Positions 36,630 through 46,245 are shown, numbered from the stretch's first letter. The stretch is 64,000 nucleotides of DNA from Arthrobacter bussei (GCF_009377195.2 NZ_VJXX01000005.1:186001-250000), one strand, 5' to 3'. A program made the numbers and translations. The notes: a model not told the origin generated them from the letters alone.

Positions 36630-37724
36630 GTGCCTTCAACCGTCGATGCCCTAGCAAACCTGCCCCTCCGCGATGATCTCGTGGGGCTGCACCCGTACGG
36701 CGCACCGCAACTCGATGTCCCCGTCCTCCTGAACGTGAATGAGAACACCTTCGGCGTTCCGGCCGATGTGCACGCCGCGATCGTCGCCGCCGTGGATGCG
36801 GCCGCGCAGGGATTGAACCGTTATCCGGACCGTGAGTTCACGGAGCTGCGGACGAACCTCGCGCGCTACCTCGGCCACGGGCTCACGCCGGACCAGCTCT
36901 GGGCGGCCAATGGTTCCAACGAGGTGCTGCAGCAGATCCTCCAGGCGTTCGGTGGGCCGGGGCGGACGGCGATCGGCTTTCCTCCCACCTATTCGATGTA
37001 TCCGCTGCTGGCCAGTGGAACCGGAACGCGGTACGTCACCGCGCCCCGCGACGCCGCCTATGCCATGACGCCTGACGCCACGGCGCGCGCCGTGCAGGAC
37101 TCCGGTGCCAACGTCGTGTTCCTCTGCTCCCCGAACAACCCGACCGGGACCGCGCTCGGGCTGGATGTCGTCGAGGCGGTCTACGAGGCAGGGAAGGATT
37201 CCCGGGCGATCGTGATCGTGGACGAGGCCTACGGCGAGTTCGCCCAGACGGGGACGGCCAGCGCCCTGACCCTGCTGCCCGGCCGGCCCCGGTTGCTCGT
37301 CTCGCGAACCATGAGCAAGGCGTTCGCCCTGGCCGGGGCCAGGATCGGTTATCTTGCCGCCGCACCGGAGATCGCCGACGCCCTCCGCCTGGTGCGCCTC
37401 CCGTACCACCTCTCCGCGATCACACAGGCGGCGGCCAATGCGGCCCTGACCCACGCCACCACGCTGCTGTCCAATGTCGAGGCGATCAAGGTGCAGCGGG
37501 ACCGGATCGTGGTGGAACTGCAGGCGCTCGGGCTGACGCCGGCGCCGTCGGACGCGAACTTCGTCTTCTTCACGGGCCTCGAGAACCCGCACCGTGTCTG
37601 GGAAGGCCTGCTGGAGGCCGGGGTGCTGATCCGTGACGTCGGCATACCGGGGTCGCTGCGGGTGACGGCCGGGACCGAGGAGGAGACGACCCTGTTCCTC
37701 TCGGCGCTGAAGAACCTCCTGTAG
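36630..37724 (+). CDS. hisC: Histidinol-phosphate aminotransferase
   Basis: HisC transaminates imidazole acetol phosphate with glutamate in histidine synthesis. The 364-residue PLP enzyme has LNVNENTFGVP, NPDRE-like NRYPDREFTEL, the CSPNNPTGTAL loop, VDEAYGEF and the Schiff-base lysine in SRTMSKAFALAGARIGY (about residue 230). The GTG start lies six bases after a -10 hexamer, so the mRNA is probably leaderless. hisD, usually just upstream in relatives, is not in this window. Confidence 0.95.
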   Translation: MPSTVDALANLPLRDDLVGLHPYGAPQLDVPVLLNVNENTFGVPADVHAAIVAAVDAAAQGLNRYPDREFTELRTNLARYLGHGLTPDQLWAANGSNEVLQQILQAFGGPGRTAIGFPPTYSMYPLLASGTGTRYVTAPRDAAYAMTPDATARAVQDSGANVVFLCSPNNPTGTALGLDVVEAVYEAGKDSRAIVIVDEAYGEFAQTGTASALTLLPGRPRLLVSRTMSKAFALAGARIGYLAAAPEIADALRLVRLPYHLSAITQAAANAALTHATTLLSNVEAIKVQRDRIVVELQALGLTPAPSDANFVFFTGLENPHRVWEGLLEAGVLIRDVGIPGSLRVTAGTEEETTLFLSALKNLL

Positions 37725-37862
37725 GGCTTCGCGGCCCCGCCTGTTCTCCTAGACTTGAGGGGCAGGATCGCGGCACCCGTCCAGTGGGCGGAGCCGGGCC
37801 GCCCCCTGCGCCTGATTCGTCGACCAGCGCCCGGAAGCCCGGCAGCGCACAGAAGGAATGAC

Positions 37863-38480
37863 ATGACTGCAGATGCCCCCCGCGGCCGCACGGCCCGGAT
37901 CGAGCGCGTCACCAGTGAGTCCAGCGTGCTCGTGGAACTGGACCTGGACGGCACCGGCGTGTCCACCATCGACACGACGGTCCCGTTCTTCGACCACATG
38001 CTCACGGCGCTGTCCAAGCACTCACTCATCGACCTCACCATCCGCTCGTCCGGCGACACGCACATCGACGTCCACCACACCGTGGAGGACACTGCCATCG
38101 CGATCGGCGAGGCCCTGCTCGTCGCGCTCGGCGACAAAGCCGGGATCCGCCGCTTCGGCGAGGCGACCGTCCCGCTCGACGAGGCGCTGGCGAACGCCGT
38201 CGTGGACATCTCCGGCCGCCCCTTCCTCGTTCACGGCGGAGAGCCCGCGGGTCAGGAGTACCACCTGATCGGCGGGCACTTCACGGGGTCGCTGACGCGC
38301 CACGTGCTGGAGGCGATAGCGCTGCACGCCCGGATCTGTCTCCACGTCACGGTGATCGCCGGCCGGGATCCCCACCACATCGTCGAGGCACAGTTCAAGG
38401 CCGTCGCCCGGGCGCTCCGCGCCGCCGTCGAGCCCGACCCGCGGGTCGAGGGCATCCCGTCCACCAAGGGGGCCCTGTGA
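37863..38480 (+). CDS. hisB: Imidazoleglycerol-phosphate dehydratase
   Basis: HisB dehydrates imidazole glycerol phosphate. This is the single-domain form (205 residues) without the phosphatase half found in enterobacteria. The manganese-site histidines lie in [29 protein letters not shown], the HLIGGHF stretch and [13 protein letters not shown]. The ATG at 37863 follows GAAGGAATG. The stop overlaps the hisH GTG. Confidence 0.97.
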   Translation: MTADAPRGRTARIERVTSESSVLVELDLDGTGVSTIDTTVPFFDHMLTALSKHSLIDLTIRSSGDTHIDVHHTVEDTAIAIGEALLVALGDKAGIRRFGEATVPLDEALANAVVDISGRPFLVHGGEPAGQEYHLIGGHFTGSLTRHVLEAIALHARICLHVTVIAGRDPHHIVEAQFKAVARALRAAVEPDPRVEGIPSTKGAL

Positions 38481-39115
38481 GCGCGCGGACCGTTACCGTC
38501 CTGGACTACGGCTCCGGCAACGTCCGTTCGGTGGTGCGTGCCCTCGAGCACGTGGGCGCGGAGGTCCTCCTCAGCGCCAAGCCGGACGACGTCCTGAACG
38601 CCGACGGGCTGCTGGTCCCCGGGGTGGGCGCCTTCCAGGCCGTCATGAAGGGCCTGAAGGACGTCGATGCCCTGCGCATGATCGGCCGCCGGGTCGCCGG
38701 AGGCCGGCCGGTACTCGGCATCTGCGTCGGGCTCCAGGTCCTGTTCGACGAGGGGGTGGAGCACGGTGTGCGTACGCCAGGGATGGCCGAGTGGCCCGGA
38801 GTCGTCGAGCGGCTCAAGGCCGACGTCGTCCCGCACATGGGGTGGAACACCGTCCAGGCACCGGAGGACACCGTCCTGTTCGACGGCATCCGCGACGAGC
38901 GCTTCTACTTCGTCCACTCCTACGGCGTGCAGGACTGGTCCTTCGACGTGACGCAGCCCGCCATGAAGCCTCCCCAGGTCACGTGGTCGAACCACGGTGG
39001 TCCGTTCATCGCCGCCGTCGAGAACGGACCCCTCAGCGCCACCCAGTTCCACCCCGAGAAGTCGGGTGACGCAGGGGCGCACCTCCTGCGGAACTGGATC
39101 GACGGCCTGCGGTGA
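38477..39115 (+). CDS. hisH: Imidazole glycerol phosphate synthase glutaminase subunit
   Basis: HisH supplies ammonia from glutamine to HisF. The 212-residue class I amidotransferase has [18 protein letters not shown], the nucleophile cysteine in [11 protein letters not shown] (about residue 80) and the catalytic His-Glu in QFHPEKSG (about residue 193). The GTG overlaps the hisB stop. Its partner hisF is not in the window. Confidence 0.96.
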   Translation: MSARTVTVLDYGSGNVRSVVRALEHVGAEVLLSAKPDDVLNADGLLVPGVGAFQAVMKGLKDVDALRMIGRRVAGGRPVLGICVGLQVLFDEGVEHGVRTPGMAEWPGVVERLKADVVPHMGWNTVQAPEDTVLFDGIRDERFYFVHSYGVQDWSFDVTQPAMKPPQVTWSNHGGPFIAAVENGPLSATQFHPEKSGDAGAHLLRNWIDGLR

Positions 39116-39119
39116 CCGC

Positions 39120-39278
39120 GTGCTGAGCCTCGTGCTCATGGGGGTGGCCGGCGTCCTGATCGGTGGTGCCTTCTCGCTCCGGGGGCAGGACTTCCCCCGA
39201 TGGGTCTGGATCGCCTTCCTCGTCCTGGCGGGCCTCTCGCTCGTCGCCGCCTACCTGTTCACCCTTCCCGGCGACTGA
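39120..39278 (+). CDS. Small two-helix membrane protein between hisH and priA
   Basis: A 52-residue protein from the GTG at 39120, four bases after hisH ends. It has two hydrophobic segments, at residues 1-18 and 28-48, separated by a short polar loop [10 protein letters not shown]. Small membrane proteins occur at this position in related actinobacteria. Function unknown. The short size and high hydrophobicity make it credible but not certain. Confidence 0.55.
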   Translation: MLSLVLMGVAGVLIGGAFSLRGQDFPRWVWIAFLVLAGLSLVAAYLFTLPGD

Positions 39279-39339
39279 CCGGGCATCCGTCCATCGACCC
39301 CGTGGTCCTCCCGTACCGACGAAAGCAGACACCGCACCC

Positions 39340-40098
39340 ATGAGCCCCTTCACCGAATCACCCACGCTCGAACTCCTTCCGGCCGTCGACGTCGCCGACG
39401 GCCAGGCCGTGCGCCTCGTGCAGGGCGAAGCCGGTAGCGAGACCAGCTACGGCGATCCGCTCGACGCCGCCCTCGCCTGGCAGGAGGCAGGCGCCGAGTG
39501 GGTGCACCTGGTCGACCTCGACGCCGCTTTCGGGCGCGGTTCGAACAAGGACCTCCTCGAGCGCGTGGTCCGCAACCTCGACATCAAGGTGGAGCTCTCG
39601 GGCGGTATCCGGGACGACGTCTCACTGGATGCCGCGCTGGAACTGGGCGCGACGCGCGTCAATCTGGGCACCGCAGCGCTCGAGAACCCCGAGTGGACCC
39701 AACTCGCCATCGCGCGCTACGGCGACGCCGTCGCCGTTGGCCTGGACGTCCGCGGCACCACGCTCGCGGCCCGCGGCTGGACCGAGGAGGGTGGTGACCT
39801 GTGGGAGGTGCTGCAGCGGCTCGAGGATGCCGGCTGTGCGCGATACGTGGTCACCGACGTGACGAAGGACGGAACCCTGCGCGGACCGAATCTCGAACTC
39901 CTCCAGCAGGTCCTCGCCCGGACCACACGACCCGTCGTCGCCTCCGGCGGCATCTCGAGCCTCGACGACATCGCAGCACTGCGGGACCTCGTGCCGCACG
40001 GTCTGGAGGGCGCGATCGTCGGGAAGGCGCTCTACGCCGGCGCCTTCACGCTCCCGCAGGCCCTCGACGTGGCGGGAATGCCCGGCGCAGACGCGTGA
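39340..40098 (+). CDS. priA: Phosphoribosyl isomerase (HisA/PriA)
   Basis: It isomerises ProFAR in histidine synthesis. In actinobacteria lacking trpF the same enzyme (PriA) also serves tryptophan synthesis; whether trpF is absent here cannot be seen. The 252-residue TIM barrel has [15 protein letters not shown] with the first catalytic Asp, [24 protein letters not shown], and [13 protein letters not shown] with the second catalytic Asp, then [10 protein letters not shown]. The ATG at 39340 is preceded by GAAAGCAG. The SseB-domain gene overlaps its stop. Confidence 0.94.
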   Translation: MSPFTESPTLELLPAVDVADGQAVRLVQGEAGSETSYGDPLDAALAWQEAGAEWVHLVDLDAAFGRGSNKDLLERVVRNLDIKVELSGGIRDDVSLDAALELGATRVNLGTAALENPEWTQLAIARYGDAVAVGLDVRGTTLAARGWTEEGGDLWEVLQRLEDAGCARYVVTDVTKDGTLRGPNLELLQQVLARTTRPVVASGGISSLDDIAALRDLVPHGLEGAIVGKALYAGAFTLPQALDVAGMPGADA

Positions 40099-41021
40099 CG
40101 GCCAGGCGCCTCCCCGCACATATCGCCGCGGCCCTCGCCGGCCGTCAGGACGGCCCCGACGGCGGGAACACCGCGGACTCCGCGGGCCGTCCATGGGCCG
40201 GACGGGACCTGTCCGGTCCTGACAACCCACTCCACGCGTTCGACGACGACGACGGGTCCGCCGATCCAGGGCTGGTCGCGGCCGTGGCTGGACTGCTCGG
40301 GGGCCCGGCGGCGACGGAAGGGCCGGTGGACCAGCCGGGTCCGGGTGAGCGCCGGGTCCTCGCAGCACTCGCAACGGCGCGCGTCTTCATCCCGATCGTC
40401 GCGCAGCTCACCGTCACGGGGGAAGCGGAAAATGCGGCCGGGTCCGCAGTACCGCAGGGCGCTCTGCACTCCGACAAGGAAGCGGACATGGCTCTCGTGA
40501 CGCTCACGGCGCCCGACGGCCGGAAGGCGCTGCCGGTCTTCTCGTCCACCGGGGCCCTGGAGCGCTGGCATCCGGAGGCACGGCCCGTCGCGGCCTATGC
40601 CTCCAGGGCTGCCCTCGCGGCGGCCGCCGACGGCGCCGAGCTGCTGGTGCTCGATCCCGGCGCCGCACTGACCGTGGTCGTCCGACGCCCAGCGGTGTGG
40701 GCACTGGCCCAGCAGGTCGCCTGGACGCCGTCCTACGAGGACCCTGCACTGGTGACGCTCGTGGAGACCGCCGCCGCCGGTCAGGAAGAGATCCTGTCGG
40801 TGGCTCTCCGGCCCGCCGCAGGCGTCCTCAGCCGGGCTGCCGACGGTAGCATTGCCTCCGGAGGAGGGCCAGGCCCGGAACTCCGGATGGACGTGCGGCT
40901 ACGACCGGGCCTGCCCGCGGAGGGCGTCCGCGAGGCCGTCACCGCCCTCAGGTCCACCCTTCTGGGTCTCCCGGATTTCGTGGAACGGGTCGACTCGCTC
41001 GACATCAAACTCATGGGCTGA
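40095..41021 (+). CDS. SseB-family domain protein
   Basis: The 308-residue protein starts at the GTG overlapping the priA stop. It has the SseB N-terminal domain: [48 protein letters not shown], and [26 protein letters not shown] (about residues 95-210). Its C-terminal domain is predicted to be compact. Function in actinobacteria is unknown. Coupling to priA makes it part of the his unit, though a histidine role is not implied. Confidence 0.85.
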   Translation: MTARRLPAHIAAALAGRQDGPDGGNTADSAGRPWAGRDLSGPDNPLHAFDDDDGSADPGLVAAVAGLLGGPAATEGPVDQPGPGERRVLAALATARVFIPIVAQLTVTGEAENAAGSAVPQGALHSDKEADMALVTLTAPDGRKALPVFSSTGALERWHPEARPVAAYASRAALAAAADGAELLVLDPGAALTVVVRRPAVWALAQQVAWTPSYEDPALVTLVETAAAGQEEILSVALRPAAGVLSRAADGSIASGGGPGPELRMDVRLRPGLPAEGVREAVTALRSTLLGLPDFVERVDSLDIKLMG

Positions 41022-41048
41022 CGGGAGTGTCGGCCAGGAAGACGACTT

Positions 41049-42350
41049 GTGAACTTCGCCGTATACCGGGACCTGCTGCGCATCCGCTCCGTCCGTACCC
41101 TGCTGATCGTCGGCATGATCGCCCGGTTCCCGCACTCCGCGGCCGGTGTGCTGCTGACCCTCCACGTGGTGCAGACCCTCGATCGAGGCTATGCGGAAGC
41201 CGGCGCTGTCGCCGCCGTCGTCACCATCGGGATCGCCGTCGGAGCGCCCTGGCGCGGACGCCGGATCGACAGCGCGGGTCTGCGCCGCGCGCTGATCCCC
41301 TCGGTCGTCGCCGAGGCGGTCATCTGGTCCGTCGCGCCGCACCTGCCCTATCCCTGGCTCCTGGTCGCCGCGCTCGTCGGCGGGCTGTTCACGCTCCCGG
41401 CGTTCTCCGTGATCCGGCAGGCGCTGGGCGTGCTGGTCGAGGGGGACCGGCGCCGGACCGCGTTCACGCTCGACGCGATCTCGACGGAGGTCGTCTTCAT
41501 GGCAGGACCGGCCGTCGGCGTCGTCCTCGCCACGCAGGTCTCGACGGTCCTCGGGCTGACGCTGATCGGGATCGCCACCGCGTCGGCCGGCCTGTTCCTC
41601 ATGTGGTTCAATCCGCCGACGCGGTCCGAGCAACTGCCCGACGCCGCCACGGTGCCCGCTGCCGCGCCGTCCGGCGTCGGAGAGGCTGCAGCCGATCTCA
41701 TCGGTACCCGGGACACCGGAGCGTCGCCGGGAGCCCGAGCCTCGCTCCTGCGCAGGGGCGTGCGCCGCGCTCTGCCCTGGCTGACCTTCCCGCTCCTGAT
41801 CGTCATGGTGGTCGCAGCAGGCGCCGGGCTCGTGCTCTCGGGGACCGAGGTGGGGATCGTCGCCGCGCTCGAGCTGTCCGGCGACGAAGGCGAACTCGGC
41901 CTCGTGTTCGTCGCGTGGTGTGCGGCCTCCGTGGTGGGCGGACTGCTCTACGGGGCGCTCCACCGACCCGTACCGCCGTCCCTTCTCCTGCTCGGCATGG
42001 CACTCCTGACGCTGCCCCTGGCCTTCGCGGACTCGACCCTGGAACTCGCGCTCCTCTCCATCCCCGCCGGCCTGCTGTGTGCCCCGGTCCTGTCTGCTGC
42101 ATCGGAGAAGGTCGCTGATCTCGTCGCCGAGGACCGGCGGGGGGAGGCGATGGGGTGGTACGGATCCGCACTGACGTCGGGCGTCGCGCTCGGAGCCCCC
42201 GTCGCCGGTCTGCTGATCGACGCCACGGGCCCCTGGGGCGGATTCATCGCCGTCGGCGTCGTGTCCTCTCTGATCGGCCTCGTCGGGTTCACGGTCAGCG
42301 ACCTGGCCCGCCGTCCGGCCACGGCGGAGTCGGCGCACGCCGGCCGCTAG
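41049..42350 (+). CDS. MFS transporter
   Basis: The 433-residue protein has twelve predicted membrane helices in two halves, joined by a polar loop around residues 190-235. The first half has the loop APWRGRRIDSAGLRRAL, a loose version of the MFS motif A. The substrate is not evident; similar proteins are drug or sugar exporters. The GTG start is eight bases after AGGAAG. A perfect 19-pair terminator follows. Confidence 0.88.
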   Translation: MNFAVYRDLLRIRSVRTLLIVGMIARFPHSAAGVLLTLHVVQTLDRGYAEAGAVAAVVTIGIAVGAPWRGRRIDSAGLRRALIPSVVAEAVIWSVAPHLPYPWLLVAALVGGLFTLPAFSVIRQALGVLVEGDRRRTAFTLDAISTEVVFMAGPAVGVVLATQVSTVLGLTLIGIATASAGLFLMWFNPPTRSEQLPDAATVPAAAPSGVGEAAADLIGTRDTGASPGARASLLRRGVRRALPWLTFPLLIVMVVAAGAGLVLSGTEVGIVAALELSGDEGELGLVFVAWCAASVVGGLLYGALHRPVPPSLLLLGMALLTLPLAFADSTLELALLSIPAGLLCAPVLSAASEKVADLVAEDRRGEAMGWYGSALTSGVALGAPVAGLLIDATGPWGGFIAVGVVSSLIGLVGFTVSDLARRPATAESAHAGR

Positions 42351-42403
42351 GACCCGAGCGGCTGAAGGCGCGGCCCACGCAGCGGTTCGGGTGTCCGACG
42401 GAC

Positions 42404-42447
42404 ATGACGAGGGCCCGCACCGATCGAACGGTGCGGGCCCTCGTCAT
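42404..42447. terminator. Bidirectional terminator, perfect 19-pair stem
   Basis: ATGACGAGGGCCCGCACCG (42404-42422) and its exact complement (42429-42447) flank a six-base loop between convergent genes (MFS and DUF1844). Confidence 0.85.
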
Positions 42448-42474
42448 GCCGGGTCTCGCGGGCGGTGCGATGCG

Positions 42475-42975
42475 TCAGTTGACCGGGCCGGTGTACTTCT
42501 CGCCCGGGCCCTGCCCCGGCGGATCGGGGATGATCGACGCCTCGCGGAAGGCGAGCTGGAGGGACCGCAGACCGTCGCGCAACGGACCGGCGTGCTGAGA
42601 GCCGATCTCCGGCGCGGCAGCGGTGACGAAGCCGGCGAGAGCGGTGATGAGCTTGCGGGCCTCGTCGAGGTCCTTGAGCTGCTCCGCGTTTTCCTCGTGC
42701 CCGAGACCGCATTTCACCGCTGCCGCGCTCATGAGGTGCACGGCCGACGTGACGATGACCTCCACCGCAGCCACCTCGGAGATGTCGCGCATCTGACGCC
42801 GGACGTCCTGCTCGGTGTCGCTCGGACCGTCCGCGGGTCCGCGATCGTGGCCGTGACCGTGGCTGTCGGACCCACCGTCCAGGGGGTTCTGGTTCTCCTC
42901 CGTGAAGCTACGCCGGGTAGGGGCCGCGGCGTCGGCATCGGGGGAGTGCGGCGGATTGTCGTGTGGCGTGTTCAT
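42475..42975 (-). CDS. DUF1844 protein
   Basis: The 166-residue protein has a disordered, His/Asp-rich N-terminus (residues 1-60). A conserved helical DUF1844 domain follows, with VRRQMRDISEVAAVEVIVTSAVHLMSAAAVKCGLG and DLDEARKLITALAGFVTAAAPEIG. It sits next to infC in many actinobacteria and has no known function. The start is taken at ATG 42975; a longer frame to 43107 would run into the infC leader. Transcription is divergent from infC. Confidence 0.85.
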   Translation of the reverse strand: MNTPHDNPPHSPDADAAAPTRRSFTEENQNPLDGGSDSHGHGHDRGPADGPSDTEQDVRRQMRDISEVAAVEVIVTSAVHLMSAAAVKCGLGHEENAEQLKDLDEARKLITALAGFVTAAAPEIGSQHAGPLRDGLRSLQLAFREASIIPDPPGQGPGEKYTGPVN

Positions 42976-43151
42976 ACTGGTAAGCTTGGCATAGACCAAC
43001 CGGTCATCGTTACTCGCTGTGCTCTGTAAGGAGCGCGCTGAAGCTGGCCGGTCTGCAAGCGGAGTCCTCTCCCACCCGCGTTTGCCTGGTGCAGCCTTCG
43101 GCAGCATTGCAGGTAGCCGGGTCCCCTGGTCGGTCCTGATGATGGATGTGC

Positions 43152-43169
43152 AGGAAGCTCACGCTTCCT
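43152..43169 (+). ncRNA. Hairpin in the infC leader
   Basis: AGGAAGC (43152-43158) pairs perfectly with GCTTCCT (43163-43169) around a TCAC loop. It lies upstream of the terminator-like stem at 43194. Confidence 0.45.
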
Positions 43170-43193
43170 CCGGTCATCCGGTACCGGTTTCCG

Positions 43194-43230
43194 AGGCCTT
43201 CGATTGCGCATGCAATGGAAGGCCTTCTTT
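43194..43230 (+). terminator. Terminator-like attenuator in the infC leader
   Basis: AGGCCTTC (43194-43201) pairs with GAAGGCCT (43218-43225). Above one mismatch, ATTGC pairs with GCAAT around a GCAT loop. TTCTTT follows. It lies 44 bases before the infC start and cannot be the end of another gene, since the upstream gene is divergent. Confidence 0.65.
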
Positions 43231-43273
43231 CGTCTGCAGGCGGTTTCGGTTAGAGCACCTACAGGAGTCACAC

Positions 43274-44458
43274 ATTAGCGAGCCGAGAATCAATGATCGT
43301 ATCCGCGTCCCCGAGGTGCGGTTGGTTGGACCTGCCGGCGAACAGGTAGGAATCGTCCGTATCGAGGACGCACTCCGACTTGCCGCCGAGTCCGACCTGG
43401 ATCTGGTCGAGGTAGCACCGCAGGCAAAGCCTCCGGTGGCCAAGCTCATGGATTTTGGTAAGTACAAGTACGAAGCGGCCGTCAAGGCCCGCGAGGCGCG
43501 GAAGAACCAGACCAACACGGTCCTCAAGGAGATCCGGTTCCGCCTGAAGATCGACACGCACGACTACGAGACCAAGCGTGGCCACGCCATCCGCTTCCTC
43601 GGAGCCGGCGACAAGGTCAAGGCCATGATCCAGTTCCGTGGACGTGAGCAGCAGCGGCCCGAGATGGGTATCCGCCTGCTCCAGAAGTTCGCGGAGGACG
43701 TGGCGGAGGTCGGCGTGGTCGAGTCGTCACCGCGGATCGACGGACGCAACATGGTCATGGTCATCGGACCGACGAAGAACAAGGCCGAGGCGAAGGCCGA
43801 AGCCCGTCGCGCCACGCAGCGTGCCGAGGCGAAGGCCGCCAACGAGGCTGCGAAGTCCGGTGTCGACACCGGTCGGGTCGACACCTCGGGTAGCGACAAC
43901 GCACCGTTCACGCAGTCGCTCGCCGATCTCCTGCCGGAGGGGTACACGGTCAACACCGAGCCCGAGGCTCCGGTTGCTCCGGTTGCCGAGGTGGTCCCGG
44001 AGGCAACGTCGACGACTGCCGACGCTCCTGCGGCCGAGGCGACGGGACGTGAGGGATCGACGACGGAAGCACCGAGGGCCGCTGCACCGAAGGCTGCTCC
44101 TGAGCGCTCGACGTCGGCACCACGCTCGACGTCGGCACCGCGCTCTGCGCCGGCCCGTACCTCGACCGAGCGTCCTGCGTCGTCGCGGCCGGCGTCCTCC
44201 GTGTCGCGGCCGGCATCCTCAGCACCGCGGACCGCGTCCACGACGCCACGGCCCGCGTCTGCAGCTCCCTCGGCCCCGAGGCCTGCCACGGCTCCAGCGC
44301 CGTCGCCTGCGGCGGCACCGAAGCCTGCGGCGGCTGCAAAGCCGTCCGCCATGCCCAAGCCGGGTGCGCCGAAGCCTTCGGCGACCCCCAAGCCTGCCGG
44401 CCGGACGGCTCCTCCCAAGAGCCCGACCAGCCGTCCCAAGCCCGGAAGCACGGAATAA
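43274..44458 (+). CDS. infC: Translation initiation factor IF-3, AUU start, long C-terminal tail
   Basis: IF-3 monitors start-codon choice on the 30S subunit. The protein appears to begin at ATT (43274), six bases after AGGAG (43263-43267), giving [17 protein letters not shown]. No ATG, GTG or TTG fits between that Shine-Dalgarno and the conserved domain. An AUU start lets IF-3 limit its own synthesis in other bacteria. The N domain (to about residue 75) and C domain (about 85-170, with [12 protein letters not shown]) are complete. The last 215 residues are an Ala/Pro/Ser/Lys-rich tail, which is unusual. Confidence 0.93.
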   Translation: MSEPRINDRIRVPEVRLVGPAGEQVGIVRIEDALRLAAESDLDLVEVAPQAKPPVAKLMDFGKYKYEAAVKAREARKNQTNTVLKEIRFRLKIDTHDYETKRGHAIRFLGAGDKVKAMIQFRGREQQRPEMGIRLLQKFAEDVAEVGVVESSPRIDGRNMVMVIGPTKNKAEAKAEARRATQRAEAKAANEAAKSGVDTGRVDTSGSDNAPFTQSLADLLPEGYTVNTEPEAPVAPVAEVVPEATSTTADAPAAEATGREGSTTEAPRAAAPKAAPERSTSAPRSTSAPRSAPARTSTERPASSRPASSVSRPASSAPRTASTTPRPASAAPSAPRPATAPAPSPAAAPKPAAAAKPSAMPKPGAPKPSATPKPAGRTAPPKSPTSRPKPGSTE

Positions 44459-44501
44459 GGGCTCCGGCCCCCGTTCCCCCGGGTACGTTCGACAACCAGC
44501 A

Positions 44502-44517
44502 GGCACCCCCGGGTGCC
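44502..44517 (+). ncRNA. Small GGCACC/GGTGCC hairpin before rpmI
   Basis: GGCACC and GGTGCC pair around a four-base loop in the infC-rpmI spacer. A near copy lies before rplT at 44789-44803. Confidence 0.35.
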
Positions 44518-44564
44518 GACCTCCGGGTGCATCCGCCCCGGCTACGAGAAGGAGATCGGTTCCC

Positions 44565-44759
44565 ATGCCGAAGATGAAGACCCACAGCGGAGCCAAGAAG
44601 CGCTTCAAGCTGACCGGTAGCGGAAAGCTGAAGCGCCAGCAGGCGAACCGCCGTCACTACCTCGAGCACAAGTCCTCGACCCTGACCCGTCGACTCGCGA
44701 GCGACCAGATCGTCTCGAAGGCCGACACCAAGGTCATCAAGAAGATGCTGGGCATCTAA
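44565..44759 (+). CDS. rpmI: 50S ribosomal protein L35
   Basis: L35 is a small basic protein of the large subunit. The 64-residue sequence [20 protein letters not shown]...[10 protein letters not shown]...KKMLGI has normal length and every typical block. The ATG at 44565 follows GAGAAGGAGA. It is the middle gene of the conserved infC-rpmI-rplT operon. Confidence 0.98.
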   Translation: MPKMKTHSGAKKRFKLTGSGKLKRQQANRRHYLEHKSSTLTRRLASDQIVSKADTKVIKKMLGI

Positions 44760-44788
44760 CCACCAATCCACCCCCTCGGGAAAGCACG

Positions 44789-44803
44789 GGCACCCCAGGT
44801 GCC
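44789..44803 (+). ncRNA. Small GGCACC/GGTGCC hairpin before rplT
   Basis: GGCACC (44789-44794) and GGTGCC (44798-44803) pair around CCA in the rpmI-rplT spacer. The same stem occurs before rpmI. Confidence 0.35.
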
Positions 44804-44848
44804 GCGCTGCGGCTGCGGCCGTGACCGAAGAAGCAAAGGAGTACACAC

Positions 44849-45238
44849 GTGGCACGTGTGAAGCGGGCAGTCAATGCCCACAAGAAGCGTCGCGTCATCC
44901 TCGAACGCGCCAAGGGCTACCGTGGACAGCGCTCGCGCCTGTATCGCAAGGCCAAGGAGCAGCTGCTCCACTCGTTCGTCTACAGCTACGGCGACCGCCG
45001 CAAGCGCAAGGGTGACTTCCGTCGCCTCTGGATCCAGCGCATCAACGCTGCGTCCCGCGCCAACGGCCTTACCTACAACCGCCTGATCCAGGGCCTCAAG
45101 GCTGCCGAGATCCAGGTCGACCGCCGTATGCTCGCCGATCTCGCGGTCACCGACGGAGCCGCGTTCGCCGCGCTCGTCCAGATCGCCAAGAACGCCCTGC
45201 CGGCCGACACGTCGGCTCCGCTGAAGGCCTCGGCCTAG
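44849..45238 (+). CDS. rplT: 50S ribosomal protein L20
   Basis: L20 binds 23S rRNA early in assembly and in Firmicutes and enterobacteria represses its own operon by binding the leader. The 129-residue protein has [44 protein letters not shown] and [12 protein letters not shown]. The GTG at 44849 follows an AAAGGAG. The tail after residue 115 is slightly extended. Confidence 0.98.
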   Translation: MARVKRAVNAHKKRRVILERAKGYRGQRSRLYRKAKEQLLHSFVYSYGDRRKRKGDFRRLWIQRINAASRANGLTYNRLIQGLKAAEIQVDRRMLADLAVTDGAAFAALVQIAKNALPADTSAPLKASA

Positions 45239-45282
45239 GCACATCGGCTGCCGCGGGCCCAGGCTCGCGCACCCGGTCCACG

Positions 45283-46245
45283 ATGACTGTGAACGGACGC
45301 CCCCAGGCGCCACTGATGACCAACACCCACGCTGATCGGGTGAAGGAGGTGGCACGCCTGGCCGGGCGTCCGTCCCGGTTAAGGCGGCGGGAGTTCCTCG
45401 CCGAGGGGCCGCAGGCCGTCCGTGAGGCCCTCCGGCTGCACCAGCAGCGGAACGACGACGGCGCCTCCGGGGTGGTCATCGATGTCTACGCGACCGCCGA
45501 GGCGCTCGACCGGCATCCTGACGTCGCCGCACTCCTGGCCTCCGACGACACACCGACGGCTCGGCTGGTGAGTCCCGACGTCCTGGCGGCGATGTCCTCG
45601 ACCGTGACACCCCAGGGTTTCATCGCGGTCTGCCGCTTCGTCGACAGTTCCCTCGACGACGTGCTCGCGGCGCGCCCGCGCCTCGTCGCCGTGCTGGTCG
45701 AAGTGCGGGACCCCGGGAACGCCGGCACGATCATCCGCGCAGCAGACTCCGCAGGTGCCGATGCGGTCATCCTCACCGGCGCGAGCGTCGATCCCTACAA
45801 CCCGAAGACGGTCCGCTCCACGGTCGGATCCCTCTTCCACCTCCCGCTGGTAATCGGCGCGGAGCTCGACGGGCTGGCCGATCGACTGCGGGCCGCCGGA
45901 CTGGCCGTCCTCGCCGCCGACGGTTACGGGAGCACGAGCCTCGACGACCTGCAGGACGCCAGTGCCGCCAGGCGTGGTGCCACGCGCACCGCCGGGCCGG
46001 ACCTCGCTTCAGGGGCAGGGACCTCGACGGCCGAGCCGGGCGGGATCCGGACGAAGGATTCCGAGGTGCGCCTCGAGCAGCCCGCGGCCTGGCTGTTCGG
46101 CAACGAGGCGCAGGGTCTGGCCCAGGAGGTCTCCGCTGCCGCCGACGCCCGTGTCGCCGTCCCCATCTACGGCAGGGCCGAGAGCCTCAATGTCGGAACG
46201 GCTGCGACGGTGTGCCTCTACGCCTCGGCGCGCGCACAACGCTGA
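45283..46245 (+). CDS. TrmH/SpoU-family RNA 2'-O-methyltransferase
   Basis: SPOUT methyltransferases of this group modify ribose in rRNA or tRNA. The 320-residue protein has an N-terminal substrate-binding domain. The three SPOUT motifs are EVRDPGNAGTIIRAADSAGAD (about residues 146-166), LFGNEAQGL (about 268) and IPIYGRAESLNVGTAATVCLY (about 290-310). An insertion of about 30 residues precedes the second motif. It lies just after rplT, as in many actinobacteria. An internal ATG at 45316 is an alternative start. Confidence 0.92.
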   Translation: MTVNGRPQAPLMTNTHADRVKEVARLAGRPSRLRRREFLAEGPQAVREALRLHQQRNDDGASGVVIDVYATAEALDRHPDVAALLASDDTPTARLVSPDVLAAMSSTVTPQGFIAVCRFVDSSLDDVLAARPRLVAVLVEVRDPGNAGTIIRAADSAGADAVILTGASVDPYNPKTVRSTVGSLFHLPLVIGAELDGLADRLRAAGLAVLAADGYGSTSLDDLQDASAARRGATRTAGPDLASGAGTSTAEPGGIRTKDSEVRLEQPAAWLFGNEAQGLAQEVSAAADARVAVPIYGRAESLNVGTAATVCLYASARAQR

